Shown here one piece after another: positions 39,691 to 53,045 of a DNA stretch of 64,000 bases. Source of the DNA: Imbricaverruca yamaguchii (Eukaryota > Arthropoda > Thecostraca > Neoverrucidae); NCBI GenBank assembly GCA_034440575.1, contig JAOTOL010001644.1, forward strand, positions 493,001-557,000, in the 5' to 3' direction. Position 1 is the stretch's first letter; the number at the start of each line of letters is the position of its first letter. A model generated the notes under the pieces. That model was not told the origin of the DNA and did no database searches. It saw only the letters and a list, made by a program, of their open reading frames with translations. The position numbers and the translations under genes were made by a program.

Positions 39691-39856
39691 CAACGATCCA
39701 AGAAAAGGCTATCGTCTGGACCAGTTAAAGTACAACCACGTTGGTTACTTTATGATAGCCCTTCCAAAATGTATGGAGCACGACTCGGCTCCAAATGTTA
39801 CCGCCATACCTGGCCGTGCGATTACCAGTTCCAGCAGATCAGCGGCGCTTTATGAT

Positions 39857-40071
39857 GGGCGTACACCGCTCACACATCACATCAGTGGTCGTTCACAGCA
39901 TTACTTAATGACGAGCGTACACCGCTCACACATCACATCAGTGGTCGTTCACAGCATTACTTAATGACGAGCGTACACCGCTCACACATCACATCAGTGG
40001 TCGTTCATAGCATTACTTAATGACGAGCGCACACCGCTCACACATCACATCAGTGGTCGTTCACAACACCA
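39857..40071. repeat. 56-bp minisatellite, 4 copies
   Basis: GTACACCGCTCACACATCAC recurs at 39861, 39917, 39973 and 40029 (exact 56-bp period), followed by ATCAGTGGTCGTTCACAGCA. Units are almost identical. Confidence 0.95.
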
Positions 40072-40179
40072 CGGCACATACACGCATACTGTGCGCATAG
40101 CACGGTATTACTACCCGTATAGCACCCGTATAGCACCGCATCACCGCATCACCCACCAGCGGGTGCTAAAGCATCACTT

Positions 40180-40450
40180 CCTACAGACGGTGCAGGCTCT
40201 CCACACCAACACCAAACAGCAGTGACCTCCCACAGCACCGCTGTCTACAGACAGGGAGCTCGCCACACCAACACCAAACAGCAGTGGCCGCCCACAGCAC
40301 CACTGTCTACTGACGGTGCAGGCTCACCACACCAACACCAATCAGCAGTGACTGCCCACAGCACCACTGTCTACAGACGGGGAGCTCGCCACACCAACAT
40401 CAAACAACAGTGACCGACCACAGCACCGCTGTCTACAGACGGGGAGCTTA
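40180..40450. repeat. 62-bp minisatellite, about 4 copies
   Basis: CTGTCTACAGACGGGGAGCT-CGCCACACCAACACCAAACA recurs with CTGTCTAC at 40241, 40303, 40367 and 40429. The GGTGCAGGCTC and GGGGAGCTCGC variants alternate, so the array may be built of dimers. Confidence 0.92.
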
Positions 40451-40492
40451 TCGCATTAACACATAACAGCGTGTGGGCAGAGAACGAAAGAC

Positions 40493-40935
<443 letters not shown>

Positions 40936-41397
40936 TCGCCCTTAGCAACACCGGCATGTATAGAATAATGAGTGAACTGACAGCACAATGCAACATAATC
41001 ATCCTCCAACCGAAATGATGATGACGGATGGACGGTGACTATGGTGCTTACAGCGGATTGCGAACAGCACAGAAGAACTTCAACAAACATGGAAAGCAGG
41101 AAAGCACGCGCCACGATATACAGCTGGAGAACTATTGAAATAAAGATAGAACATAAAAAACTATGCCCGAACTCGAGGAGTAACACAATTGAAAAGATCA
41201 GTGAGCTAATGACATATTGGGAGAGAAGAGGTAAGAAATGAAAATAATACAATAGAGAAAGACAAAATACAGAAGCAAGGAAGAAAATAAGGATAGAGTA
41301 AAAGGTGAGACAGAGGAAGAGAGAAAAACATAGAGGGATAGAGAGATATGCTGCCCGAGGGAAGCATAGGTAAAGATAATTGAAGTGAGAGAGGAAC

Positions 41398-41400
<3 letters not shown>

Positions 41401-41441
<41 letters not shown>

Positions 41442-41447
41442 AGAGAT
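41401..41447. repeat. Second GA tract, close to the PCBP donor
   Basis: (GA)n of about 34 bp followed by seven G. In the minus-strand transcript it is a (CU)n tract starting about 110 nt downstream of the 5' splice site. Confidence 0.95.
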
Positions 41448-41555
41448 ATTTGAAAAAGAACGAGACAAAGATGATAGAGAGAAAGACGCAGAGAAATGGA
41501 CACAAAACAAAAGAGCCAGAAGAAAGATAGCACACCTCATGGCTGGACGACCTAC

Positions 41556-41642
41556 CTTTCCCTGCATCAGCAGCCGGATGGTCAGGGTAACAGAGGGGCC
41601 ATCAGTGGGCAGGGGTGATTTTAAATCTATGGAGGCCATCAT
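41556..41642 (-). CDS. PCBP: Poly(rC)-binding protein, first coding exon (start of KH domain 1), partial gene
   Basis: Read on the minus strand, ATG at 41642 opens 29 codons that end in TLTIRLLMQGK, followed directly by a splice donor (AAG|GTAGGT, GT at 41555-41554). In the PCBP/alpha-CP family (three KH domains; binds C-rich RNA in nucleus and cytoplasm to control splicing, stability and translation) SVTLTIRLLM-GK is the first beta strand and helix of KH1, and the next residues are EVGSIIGKKG. Exactly those residues start the exon at 10306, so the two exons join in phase 0. The start is supported by an in-frame TGA 15 bases upstream of the ATG, inside the same exon; a second ATG follows immediately, so the protein begins MMASID. 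hnRNP K and NOVA have different residues in this strand, which makes PCBP the better match. The frame stays open after the donor only by read-through into GA-rich intron. Confidence 0.88.
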
Positions 41643-41662
41643 GTCACAGGTCACGGGTCAAT
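41643..41662 (-). other. PCBP: 5'UTR part of the PCBP start exon, with upstream 3' splice site
   Basis: On the minus strand the start exon is preceded by a good 3' splice site: a CTGAC branch-point-like motif, a pyrimidine-rich stretch (CTTGTTTCACCCGCAG) and AG at 41664-41663. That leaves 20 bases of 5'UTR, containing a TGA in frame with the ATG. The gene therefore has at least one non-coding exon at a higher coordinate. A donor-like CACAG|GTAAGT on the minus strand near 42276 is one candidate for its end; this is inference. Confidence 0.7.
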
Positions 41663-42431
41663 CTGCGGGTGAAACAAGACAGGTCAGTTACAGAGTGTCC
41701 CGGGCGGGGACTGGAGAGAGCTGGAAAGACGAGGCGACCGCTCATACGGGCGGAACAGCGGACGGCTGTGTATACTGTGCCGGTGTACACGCCTACTGCC
41801 GGACGGGCTGGCGGCACGTGGCCACGGGCTGATACGGTGGCCGGTGAGGGTTCGTTAACATTCCGGGGCAGAGCTAGCGACCGGACAGCGCCCGCAATGG
41901 CGCGACCACTTGGCACACGATCAAGCGACATCAACACACTGAGTTGGGTCCGACGCTCTTGAGGGAACATGGGCGGCGATGCTAGCGATGCAAGGTCGGC
42001 CGCAGGTTCGGCGCAGGCTCACTGGAGGTCCACTGCAGGGTCTCGGAAGCCTGCACACAGGCCTAAAGGTTTCGTTCGTGGTTCCAGTGATCCAGCCAGA
42101 GACGGCGTTCGGCCGAATTGTTTCAAATGAATTTGCAGTTGCTGAAGACAAATGGCTGAGCTGTGCTCGGTAGCATGCTTGGTGTTCTGACGTTGCTGGC
42201 GGACTGCCGGCGGGGCGGGGCACGGCCAATGCCCTCAGGGCCACAAGGGACCGTGGGCACCCAGCGCAAATTACTTACCTGTGTCAGGTAAATGAGTTGT
42301 ACTTGAAAATTACCTACCTGTGCAAGTTGGGGATCGGGGTAGGTGGAATGGTTTGTTAATTGTGTCGCACGTCAACAGACGGGAGTTCATGATTGTGTCC
42401 GCAGCTGAGCCTCGTCCAGAGTGCATGTGAT
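41663..42431. other. Upstream intron of PCBP, with a donor-like site on the minus strand
   Basis: At 42280-42267 the minus strand reads ACACAG|GTAAGTAATT, a strong donor consensus, and a weaker copy GCACAG|GTAGGTAATT lies near 42315. Either could end a 5'UTR exon. Nothing else is recognised. Confidence 0.3.
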
Positions 42432-42600
42432 ACGTTGGCTCACTGCCAATATCCAACCATGTAATCTCTTGGCTGGCTGCCACAATTCGGTCATGTATTC
42501 TCTTGACTGGCTGCCAATATTCTGCCATGCGGGCTCGACGTTGACTGCCAAAATTTTGCAGTGTGATTCTTGGCTGAACGTCAAAGGTCTACCATGTACT
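42432..42600. repeat. Degenerate repeat of about 39 bp (TTGGCTGGCTGCCAAAAT type)
   Basis: TGGCTG(C/A)CAATAT-CC(A/G)TCATG(T/C) blocks recur about every 39 bp for four units, strongly diverged. Confidence 0.6.
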
Positions 42601-42929
42601 GCTCTAGCTAGCCGCTGGGAATCCACCACACGTCACATTAACTTACATCTGGTCATCAGAAGCCAGCAATGCGCCCCTGACTTACCGACAAGACTGTGTA
42701 GTGCGATATCTGGTACATTGTCAAATGTTTTTGTGCGATTTCGCGGGTTGGTACCGAATAGTTCAAAGTGAATCGTTCAAACGTGTAGCACAAAGAGCGG
42801 TTTGACGAAGAGCGGTTTCGCAGATGAGAAGTGCAGTCCGTGGACGTGCGACATAGCAGACCACCACAGACTACGCACCGGCTCATTTTCTCGGATGAGC
42901 AAACCGCTGCGTGTGGACAACTCGCTAGT

Positions 42930-44270
42930 GATCAAATCTGTGCGTGGATGCCGTCTCGCCGGCCGCCGGCCGCCTCAGAGGCACCATGCGAGTCTGCGGT
43001 GGATCACCCGCCGGCCATGTGGGCTCGATCGAGTCGCCCGGGAGGCCACGCGGCCGGCCGGCGTCGCGGCGTCGAACGTCGCCGCCGCCGGGTCTATTTC
43101 CGTCGCGCACACCAGGGACAGTCGGGCAGGTGACAGTCGCCGGCGGCGCCCTGGCCGCCTCCAGACAGCCACCGGGCGGAGGCGGCGGCGGCGCAAGACT
43201 GCCGGTCGCCGTTCCCGGAACGATCGCGTCCGCCGCCGCCCCCGCCGCCGCTGCCGCCGTCCTGTACGGCGGCTCGGCAGACGGCTGGCTGGCAGGGGCC
43301 GAGAACGCGCGCGCGCCACATGCCACGTGCGCGACCACCGCGCTGGGCCTGAGTCAGCCGCCGCGGCAGACCGGGCACGGCTGGCGGCTGCCAGCGGGGT
43401 CTGGCACGCGCCGCTGGCCACCGGTAGACTCCCGCAGCCTCTCAGCACAGCTGGCCCATGGCCACGCCGGTGCCGGAAACTCGCGCGCCCGCCGTCCGTC
43501 CTGGCACGCCGGCGTCGGGAAGGCGGCTGGCTGGCCGGACAGTCAGAAGAGCAGGACGCGACCGTGCTTTTCACGGCGCTCAGCACAGCTCTATACTTAA
43601 ATGTGTTTCGCGCAATGAGGTCGGCGCCGAGTGAGCGTTGACATCAGTCGGGCCCCATAGGGAGACGCTGCCAGCCCACGCCCCAGGCCGCAAAACTGCC
43701 CGAGTTTCGACGGCTGGGCTCACTCACTGCAGCATTATCGAACTCTGCCGGCAGTGTAGTGACGTTTGGAGTAGGAGCACATCTGTAGCGAGGCTCGCAC
43801 ACAGAGGACGTCTGAGCGGGCGGGCGGCGGCCTGCGGCGGCCGGCCACTCACCTGCGGTCGTCAGAGGTAGCCTGGGAGCTGGCGAGGCGGGCGGGGGAC
43901 TGAGGGGAACGGCGGCACGGCCGGTACGCGCGCAGGAGACAGCACCGCACAACTGAGCCGACCGGCGCGCCGCCGCTGCCGACAGTGTCGACGAGCTGGC
44001 TCCGCCCTCGTCGGCTGGCGCACGCGCGTCGGCGCCGACGACGCGCGGCCGACGGAGCCGGCAGCTTGGCCGCCGACGGCCGACGGCGTCGGCGACGGCG
44101 GCAGTCGCGTTCGGCGGTGTGTGCAGACCCACTGCGGACCGACTATGCATCGCTATCGAGATGGCTTGTCGAGGTGTGACAGACGACAGACGTTCGGGGA
44201 AAGGGCGCTCGCCGGGCGCACGTGGCACAGCTAATGACTCTGCATCCGACCAGTTACCGCTACGCTGACT
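42930..44270. promoter_or_regulatory. CpG-rich block upstream of the PCBP start exon (candidate promoter/5'UTR region)
   Basis: A 1.3-kb stretch full of CG and GCCGCC words lies 1.3-2.6 kb upstream of the PCBP start exon in its direction of transcription. On the minus strand a TATA-like TTTAAGTATAG lies near 43600. No protein frame here is convincing: the 260-aa minus frame at 43644-44426 is Ala/Arg/Pro/Ser-rich and unrecognised. The promoter role is inferred from position and composition only, and similar CpG blocks occur elsewhere in the introns. Confidence 0.25.
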
Positions 44271-47200
44271 GGACGACAACTCGGACGCTGAATCAGCCAT
44301 GGACTCAACTCCAACTCCGCCCAGTCTCGGTAGCTCACGCTCTTCATCGACAAACCACAAGGCGCAAAAGTTTCGCCACATTCGACGGCAAAAGTTTCGC
44401 CGCACTCCTTCGCTGACAAAGAGCAAATAATGGCATCCGACCGGAATCCGAGGCGTTCAATCCGGCGCCAGTGCAATGTGGGCGGGGGTGGAAAGAACAT
44501 CTTATCAACGCTCGAGGAGGCCCATGCGAGCTGTCATCGCTTGAGCAGGGACGTCACGCACGTGGTCGGTGGGGATAGAGGGCCCCGTCTCCACGTCCGG
44601 TCAGGACGGATATTCAGCTGTAGCTGAGGGAGGCGAGACGCTGGGCTCATGCACCGTCACCAGGCTCAAGATCAGAGCTCACGGGCTCATGCGTTGCCTG
44701 AGTACGCAGAACCAGACGAGCCGTCCATGGCGGCGCAGCGTGCGAAGCCGTCACGTGCAGTGTATATGAGCATCGGCAAGCATTAGCTAAACGATAACGT
44801 TACGTCAGCTGCATGGAATTTGTAAAACATCAATATTTATGGGATGTCGATTTCATGTGCTGGCCCTCGCCGTGCGCTTTCCTTTACCACGTACCCGAGT
44901 GTAGGGCAAGGGCAAGGCTGTTGGGAGTCCCCAGAGTTTCTAAGCTGGAACTGCTGACAGCATAGGCAAAAACCAGGCTCTTGCACATGGCGAGATCTTT
45001 GGACTGATTTTATATGGCGAGATGGCGAGATCAAGGTAATTTCTTCTTCATAAAACACTCGACAATCTCTACGCTTACTTGTTAACTGTACAACAGCTAC
45101 AATTTTGATGGAATTCAACCAGGAAGAGGGCTGGTGACAGCTAGCGCAGAAAAACTACTGATGTTTCAGCTAGTACATTTGAGCTAAAGCCACAAAACAG
45201 ACCTAATATGATTATAACTTGTTGGCGATCATAAGAACCTAGCTACCTAGGCTATGTTGGGGCTGCCTATCCATATGATGTCACCATTCTCGAAATAGAT
45301 GGGTGCCTGTGAAATATAAGGAAACATAGTTGAAAGTCATGGAAAATACAAAAGAAAATATTTCTCCTACATATGCAGCCAACATTATCGCGGGAAAATA
45401 TCCCCCAAATTTGTGGAGATTCAGCAGGAATGTCTTGATGTTTTAGTTTCCATGCGCGATTTAAACTTTGCGGTGCCCTTCCTTTAAATATCTTTCAAAT
45501 AAGCTAGCGTGAACAATATAGCAACTGCTGAATCGGTTCCCGGTTTTCTGGTTCCTTCGTGAACCACAACTACCGTTTAGTACAGTAATGTGATACCACG
45601 TGACACTGCATTACGCAGCAAGGACCAGTGAAGGTCGCCCGGCCAGATAATTACCACTGCACGCTGCTGCTGTGCCCGGGAAGCGGGAGCCGGCCACAGC
45701 TGGAGCTGAAGTAACCTGTAGATATGCTCGCTGACCGCGGCGGCGACACTCTAACAAGCGCTTGGTGGAAATTACCACCGGCGAGCCCATCTGGGCGGAC
45801 CGGCCCGCCCAGATTGGCCTCTTCTTGTGGCAATTCCAGGGCCGTGGCAACTGACCGGGCTGGTGGCACGCGCTGCTGGACGGTGCCGTTGACCTGCGCG
45901 TCGCTCGGCCGGCCGCCACCCTGGCCACGTGACGCGGCCTGCCCCCCCCGGTCGAGAAGCACACGGTGTTCGTGTGTGAGCCTCGTCGGCGGCGCCGTTC
46001 GGAAGCAGCGATCGAATTTGTTTCGCTATCCTTCGCCGAACTGCGGCAGCATCTTTTCGTACGTGCAGTGTGCCTCTAAGGCAGCGTGGTGTGCCCGGCT
46101 CAGAATGGTTTGTGCTTGGTGTTTTATTTGTGCACCTCATCCAGCGAAAATACGAGACTGTGTGATTGGTGGGCTTATGGCCTGCGCAGTAGCGGTTGTC
46201 GGATATCTCAGTGGTGTCTTGAAGCGTGGTGTCTTGAAGTCTCAGAGACGCGTGGATCGACTCGTCGCTACCGCCCCGGGGCACGATTTGACTGCTCCGC
46301 CATGCATTGCACGGAAATGTGTCGACATACATATCGAACATGGGCGCGATATCAGCCACGAAGCGCGGGAAACACGTGGGTGCTCTGGCACACGTGCTGG
46401 TGAGCCTCTGCAGCTTCACGCCGACTGGATTAGGCCCAGCTACACTGTAAAGAGAGGTTATGAGAGCATGTTCGTCAGGCTGCTGACGAAAAGATAGCCA
46501 TCGGAATTGATGCTCAGAATGAGTGCAGATTTTAGGCAGAGAGAATCTACATTTTGTGAATTTATGTCACGGAGCAATTAAGTTTCTCTTCATTAATGAG
46601 TATTTATATGGAGGAATCGTGAGGAATAACGCAGATCTCAAAGTGTATGGGCTTATTCAGTTGACTTATTATTTTCTCACCAATACCCATTGCAGTCCAT
46701 AACATATTGCCATGTAGAACTGGCCAAATATGGATTATTTCATGGAAATGCCCTTTCTATGACTATATAATTAAACAACACCTATGCATGCTGGACTGAG
46801 TAAAGCCTATGGATTTCAACATAAACTAACCTATGGATGTTAGGTGTGATAAAACCGTTGTATGTTTCATTGTGTCAAACGTACAGATACTAATCTATCC
46901 TAACCAAACACAATATGACCTTTGAATGATTGGCCACATAAAGCCCATGTGTGTTAGATTGAGCAAAAGCTGAGGATCATAATCTGACTAAGCATAACTT
47001 GGATCATGGGACATGTCAAATATGAGAGCAGTGGATCTTGTAAAACACAGGAATCTTAACCTAATGCATCGAAACTAATCCTATGATAGTCTAACTTAAT
47101 TCGACTTGGCATTTGTACATTTCAGGCTTGATAGGCATTCCCAGAAAGAGGTACTGCACACACGATTCGAATAAAAACATTGTGAAGATGAATGTGACTA

Positions 47201-49355
47201 GCGTGATTTTGTTATTAACGTGAGAACAATTAACGTGATAGGCAAGATTATCCTGATTAAGACGATGTACCATTAATTTTTAAAGCAAATACTTGTGAAG
47301 GATTCTTTTAAAGACCAAAGGATTCTTTTTATGAAATAAAAAACAACTTTACCTTGCCTAACCTAACCTCCTTTTTCCCTGTATGGAGGCAAAACGTGCA
47401 ATTGATACATATATATATATATATATATATATATTATGATGACCTAGGCTGCCACACACAACACGTTTTGTGAGGTATGAAAAACGATCATTTTAAAGGC
47501 CTTCACCTTCCTCTATCACCATCAGACGCATCGTTAAACCATGCACATTCGTATACATAAGTGATATTGTCAAACTACCCAGGTATCATTTTCAACCTAT
47601 CTAGGTAGGTTTCTTGAACTCCTTGGAAATGGTATTCTGCTGACATATTCTGCCATTTCCACCATATGCATACTATTTTGGGGGATATAAACGTGATTGA
47701 AGGTATCCTTTGAATCCTTGGGATTTCTTCCTCCCATGGAATGTTTATGAACATTACTAATATGAAGCGACCACCAATTTCCTCTGCATGTGCTTACTTT
47801 GCGGTTGGTAACCAAAATGCCACAGAAAAGGCCTTCAGTTTGGTAACATACCACTATAAATGTTGTGCAAAATATAAAATGGTAACATAGCCTAGCCTAA
47901 CCTGGCATAACTTCGCCTAACCTAACCAACTTTTGAGGAAAAAAAGGAAAAATTGATTTTGTTTGCAAAGAAAACTAGTCCAACATAAAACCATGTCATT
48001 GTTTCATGGAGTTAAAATGTGTATTTCTGATCCAAGCATACATTGGATGCTTACCTGATCCAGCCTGCCTGCCATACCTTATCCAAACATCCAATGAATG
48101 CTTAGATCAGGGAGATGTGACACATCTCACGAAAAGTAATAAAGTCGGTTGGGAGGGCCAATGAACAGAAATATGATAATGGTTTAAAGCCAACATCATA
48201 TGTGCGGCGAGAGACAACAAACTGCATTGCACATATGACTGGGTTTGGCTTCAGTGACTTGGCTGACCGTCGCCAGGACATCATCCTCTGTGGTGGTGAC
48301 GAGCGGCAAGCGTGGGAGATGACGCTGCCGATCAGTGTGCAGTATCAGGACTTTTACTCTCTTTTTTCAAAGATGTTCAAACGGTCACTTTTGCTCTTTT
48401 TTCAAAGATGTTCAGACGGTCGACCAGAAGCCAGCTCTCACGCCACAATGGCCGGGCGTCCCCTACCCCGGAGTGTCAAGATCGCAGCTGCGGCTGACGC
48501 AAACCTAATGTGAGAAAATCGTCACAACAATCCACCGAGAGGCGACAGAGCGCGTCTCAGACGCTGAAATGAAAATTGGCGGCCACCATTAACGCCAGCG
48601 GCCACGCTGCTCGACCGGAAATGAGAGAAAATTGAGGAGATCTGACCGGCTGGCGGCGGAAGTGGGAGAAGAGGCCAAAGTTCCAGAATATTATCGCTCA
48701 TCCGCGCAACAAAAACGAAATGGAAGAAATAAAGTATGGTGTGTAAAGCCGCAAGCGATGAAGGGAAACTCATGCAGCTTCTGGTCGAGCCACGGTGAGG
48801 ACAGGGCTGGGACGTGCGGCGGTGGTTGCCGGACCGGTACACTCTTGTGGACCCCCAGCGGTGGGGTACGATGGCGGCACTATCGGACGGAGGAGCAGAA
48901 CAACCGATTCGAGGCCACCCATCGCCATGTGGATGTTGCTTGGCATCATGGAGCCTCACCCACCCACTGTCCCAGCTCAGTCAACCCCACCGGCAACGGC
49001 GACTTACCACGTGATGGGGGTCCATTACCCATAATATTTACGTAAGTATGTATGTATGGATAGTTTTCGCCTCTGAGAGCAAGTGTATATATTGTTGATT
49101 TACTGTTTTTTAAAATATATTTTAGCATAGGAGTGAGTGGTAGTGTGAATGGCGGTCGCCTTGAACGAAGTTAAAGTCCATTGGCGACTTGAATGAAATG
49201 CCCGGTTGGTATTTCGCCCCGAGCTGGTTTGGAGACAAAACTATGAAGGAGATGTCTTGATCGGAGGCCATTTGTTGCAAAATGTCTCGTAAATATTTGT
49301 CACCGTCTTAATTTCGGTATCTGTCTGACAATTACACTGTTTGTAATTGTCGTAG
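44271..49355. other. No gene recognised; mostly AT-rich, with small repeats
   Basis: Contains a TA run at 47407-47433, a CpG-rich patch at 45640-46050, degenerate CCTATGGATGTTAGGT-like repeats over about 46780-47060, and short CCTAACCTAACC runs at 47355-47370 and 47890-47930. No exon, RNA or coding element is supported. Confidence 0.5.
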
Positions 49356-49632
49356 TTTCGGCCTGTGCCTCTTCGTTTCGGTCCAAATATCGGTCCGTCT
49401 CTTTTACAGTCGCGACATCGATCTCGGCATAGGTCAACATCGCTGTCACTTCCTCGACCTCAGTCACAGTCTAAACTAATATGTCAGTCTCTGTGTCGTA
49501 ATCTTGATATCGACTCCGGTCCTTGTCTCGTGCCCTCGGTGTCGAGCACAATCTCAGTCTGAACATGCATCTGTCTCTGTCACTGTCTCGATTTCGATCT
49601 CTGGCGACCGCTCGGTCTCAGTCAATTAATTT
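49356..49632. repeat. Degenerate TCTCGRTNTCG-type repeats
   Basis: CGGTC/CAGTCTC, CGATCTCGG and CTGTCACTGTCTCGATTTCG words recur at short irregular spacing over about 280 bp, an old decayed short-period array. Confidence 0.55.
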
Positions 49633-50154
49633 GGCCCTGACACGGTCCCTTTTTCACCCGGGTGCATTTATGGCGGATCAAAGACGGCCGCGAGAAGAGC
49701 TCGACTGTATCTACAGGAAAGCGAACACAGATATAGCCGGAGAGAGAGACAGCTTGCCAGCTGTCCTCCTATGGGCGATATGTCTTCAGGCGCCGACCGT
49801 GAGTGGCCTTGGACTCTTCCTTCCTTCCATAGGGGGCGGGGGTAGTACGACGAAATGGCGCAGTGGTGAAACTCCCCTGATTGTTTACCCTGGGTAGTGT
49901 TCCTAAAGCTATGTCCAGTTGGTAGCTCTCAACTGGACATCTGGGAAACTCAGGTATCTCTGGGCCTAACATTCCCGTCGGCCTCATCATCTAGATGCGA
50001 ATGAGCCTTCGGGCGGAGGGGAGAGTAAGTTCCGTGGTATGGAGGCATCTGTGGGCACCGTGGTATGACTGTGCACCGAAAGACGTCTGGAGCCAGACTT
50101 AGGCATAGGCCAACCATGGTCCGAGAGGGAACGCCCTCTCCCCGTCGATCTCAC

Positions 50155-50562
50155 GAGCCAGCGGTCCGGAGGTCCACCCCGACACCGCACCACCCGTCAC
50201 CGCACCATCTGACACCGCACCATCCGTCACCAACCAGACGGCACCCGGCAGCGGTCCGGAGGTCCGCCTCGACACCGCACCACCCGTCACCGCACCACCC
50301 GACACCGCACCACCCGTCACCAACCAGACGGCACCCGGCAGCGGTCCGGAGGTCCGCCCCCCCTGACACCGCACCACCCGTCACCAACCAGACGGCACCC
50401 GGCAGCGGTCCGGAGGTCCGCCTCGACACCGCACCACCCGTCACCGCACCACCCGTCACCGCACCACCCGACACCGCACCACCCGACACCGCACCACCCG
50501 ACACCGCACCACTCGACACCGCACCACCCGTCACCAACCAGACGACACCCGGCAGCCACCCG
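50155..50562. repeat. C-rich minisatellite with nested 15-bp and 66-100-bp periods
   Basis: The inner unit CGACACCGCACCACC or CGTCACCGCACCACC (15 bp) recurs in runs of two to eight. Runs are separated by AACCAGACGGCACCCGGCAG and CGGTCCGGAGGTCCGCC, which occur at about 50163, 50243, 50343 and 50409. Frames on both strands are artefacts. Confidence 0.9.
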
Positions 50563-50909
50563 GTGGTCCGCCCAGGCATCGCCCAGCCTGGAGTGGCCCG
50601 GAACCCCCTCCCTCATCCATACTCTAGAGCTGTACTTGTTCACTGAAACTGTGTCATGTGATAACATTGGTGGGGGGGGGGGGGAGATGTGACCGCTCGG
50701 CGATTCCGCACCAAGAAAGTTATATGAACGTAATAAATACCAGGGTATAGCCGCCTCCGTGGTGTCGAGATTTGCACTTGTTGCTTGAACCTGCTCAGTA
50801 ATTAGTCGACAGTCAGGATGAGGTTAAAAGCGGAAAGCCTCTTAAAAACGGAAATCTTTCATAACCTTTTTGTCCCCAAATTTCGCAAACCTACTGCCAA
50901 AAATAAAAC
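50563..50909. other. No gene recognised
   Basis: Balanced sequence with a 13-base G run near 50673; nothing supported. Confidence 0.5.
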
Positions 50910-51762
50910 ATAACCCTCCTACTCTCCGGTCAGATCCTCCCACCGAGTCTCGGGAGGGGGGGGGGAGGCGGATAGTAACCCCCTCTAAAATCCGAACGGA
51001 GCGTCGCACGAAAACGAAAGAGGTGTCATCGGAAAGCGCTCGACTAGTAGGGCCCGGGTTCACCCCCAAAAATAAATTCCCCCAAACGTGAAGTCACTAG
51101 CGAGCTAGATTTTCACGAGTTCTCACGACTTATATTAGGTTTTTGGCTCTGGGGAGTTCATTTTGGAGAATATTTGAAAGAACAAAAATTATTTAGAATC
51201 AGAAAAGGACAGCGAAATCTACCAGAACCATAACATTTTTTGGCCACCAAAAATATATATATTTTTTTTTATTTCAAAATTAAGTTTTCAAGTTTTCTTT
51301 AATGTTCATTTTCTAATCTGTAGAACAGACTGAGAAACGTTGTTGGAAATCAACTTGCTCTAACAAAAAATGTTCACTTTAGCAAGAATCTTCGATTTGA
51401 ACTATAATTGGCAAATATGCAAAATTTATTAGAAGTCAAAAACGGAAAAAATGACAAATTCCTCTCGTACGCTTTGTTGCATCCCTAAAGATTAGCAAAC
51501 GCTGAACGTTCCATTATAATATCTGTATCCGTTAAAGCGTGACGACTGGTTGAACGTTTTTGGAGGTAGCAACCTCACTTGACCTAGATGAACTCTTTGA
51601 CCCTAGATGACCTGACTTCAAAAGTTTGACATGTCATGCCAAATTGATGTGGAAAAAGGTATGCCAAATTTCGGCGCGCTGCCTGCGCCGTTCGTTCACT
51701 GTCCGCGAAAAACCTGAGGGGGGTGGTTGAAGACCTCACCCACCCGGTACGGCGCGGGCTAA
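50910..51762 (-). mobile_element. TTAA-ended MITE, copy B (inverted)
   Basis: About 853 bp in the opposite orientation to copies A and C. Lower end ATAACCC at 50910; upper end GGGCTAA at 51756-51762, each one base from the ideal TTAACCC / GGGTTAA. Shared blocks include GAAAACGAAAGAGGTGTCAT, GAAAGCGCTCGAC, GGCTCTGGGGAGTTCATTTT, CGTTAAAGCGTGACGACTGG and TGACCTAGATGAACTCTTTG. No transposase. Confidence 0.8.
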
Positions 51763-53045
51763 TGTGTTGTTTTTGATGTAGCAATTATAACGACACGTCG
51801 CGAGTGGAGTTTTGCTTCGTTACGTCAGGTTAAATGCTTGGGAACATTTGTAACGTCATAACATGTAAAATGTCATCACAATTCCATGGCCTGACAATGT
51901 TCTTTATTTTTTTCAGAAAATGTGCCAGAGCCTGTCAGTGTTTCAAAGAAAAGCATCCCACTTTGGGTGTTGTAAATATTATGCAAATAATTCGTAGCGC
52001 TCAAAGACTATCCGCAAAACCTGGGGAGGCTGCACCCTCCTCCCCCCCCCCCCCTCCCCTGTGTTGGCGACGGATGCAACAAGGCCGTGTCCAATTTAAA
52101 CTGCGTGACCCAGAATGCCAGACCACGTCAAGAACTACTCGTTTGTTGGCGATGTATAGCGACGTATAAGAGGCATGCCAAATTCATTCGAGAATGAAGA
52201 ACACACAAAAGTAACATATGCTGATGGGATGGGCTCATTGGAGAATTATCGGACTGCTAAGCAGCTGGCTCACAATCAAGGAATTCGTCTTACGGCCATG
52301 CTTTGACGAAGCCTGGCGATGCTGTGCACCTGCATACACTCAGCGTTTTCCTGTAAGTGTTGTGCATTAGCTATTTAGGACGTGATGCGCGTTAACTAGC
52401 TGGCAGCGCTCTCACAAAATGCCACACAATGCACGGTAATTTGTAGAATATATAATATAAATCGTTGCAAAATGCAGACATGAATACTTTTACGAATAGA
52501 ATACTTTCCTAATAGAAACGAATAGAATGAATATAATACAGACATGAATACGAATAGAACACTTTCCTATGAATGCGAGACGATATTTTTTTTCGGTACA
52601 AATTCCAAACAGGAATGCATTTCCAATAGTAAAACTGCATATGAATACGAGATGGGATTTTTCTTCGTTGTAAAAAACAGGCAACAATTATCTTTGAACA
52701 ATATTATCAGGTAGAAACATGAGATGGCATGTTTTCGAGCAATGCGTTTCATGCAAGTGGCATGCACGGTTAATGTCAACCCCTGCTAAACGTCATATTG
52801 GTGCCGATTTGCATGTGGTGACAGGTGAAGACGTCATTCCAGTAATGCATTGAACAGCACGCTTAATTGGCATTTATCTGAGCTAAGCATACCTCACGAT
52901 GCTGAAACTGAGGTAGGAACTTGAATCGGCAATCACTTTGAAACACGTACGGCAGGTGCAAACACCGAAAGGTATGCTATGTAATAGGCTGGTGGTGTGT
53001 GGACCATATCGTGATATGCATCACGACAAAGATATGCACGACAAC
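51763..53045. other. No gene recognised
   Basis: AT-rich. GAATAGAA and GAATACGA(A/G) words recur at 52480-52660, a weak local repeat. A 14-base C run is near 52038-52051. Confidence 0.5.

Noticed and set aside
43644..44426. A 260-codon minus-strand frame in the CpG-rich block
   Set aside because: Composition (Ala, Arg, Pro, Ser) is what GC-rich random sequence gives, several other frames there are also open, and no family match was seen.
47355..47930. CCTAACCTAACC runs as an interstitial arthropod telomere (TTAGG) array
   Set aside because: Each run has only two or three imperfect units, far too short for a telomeric array.
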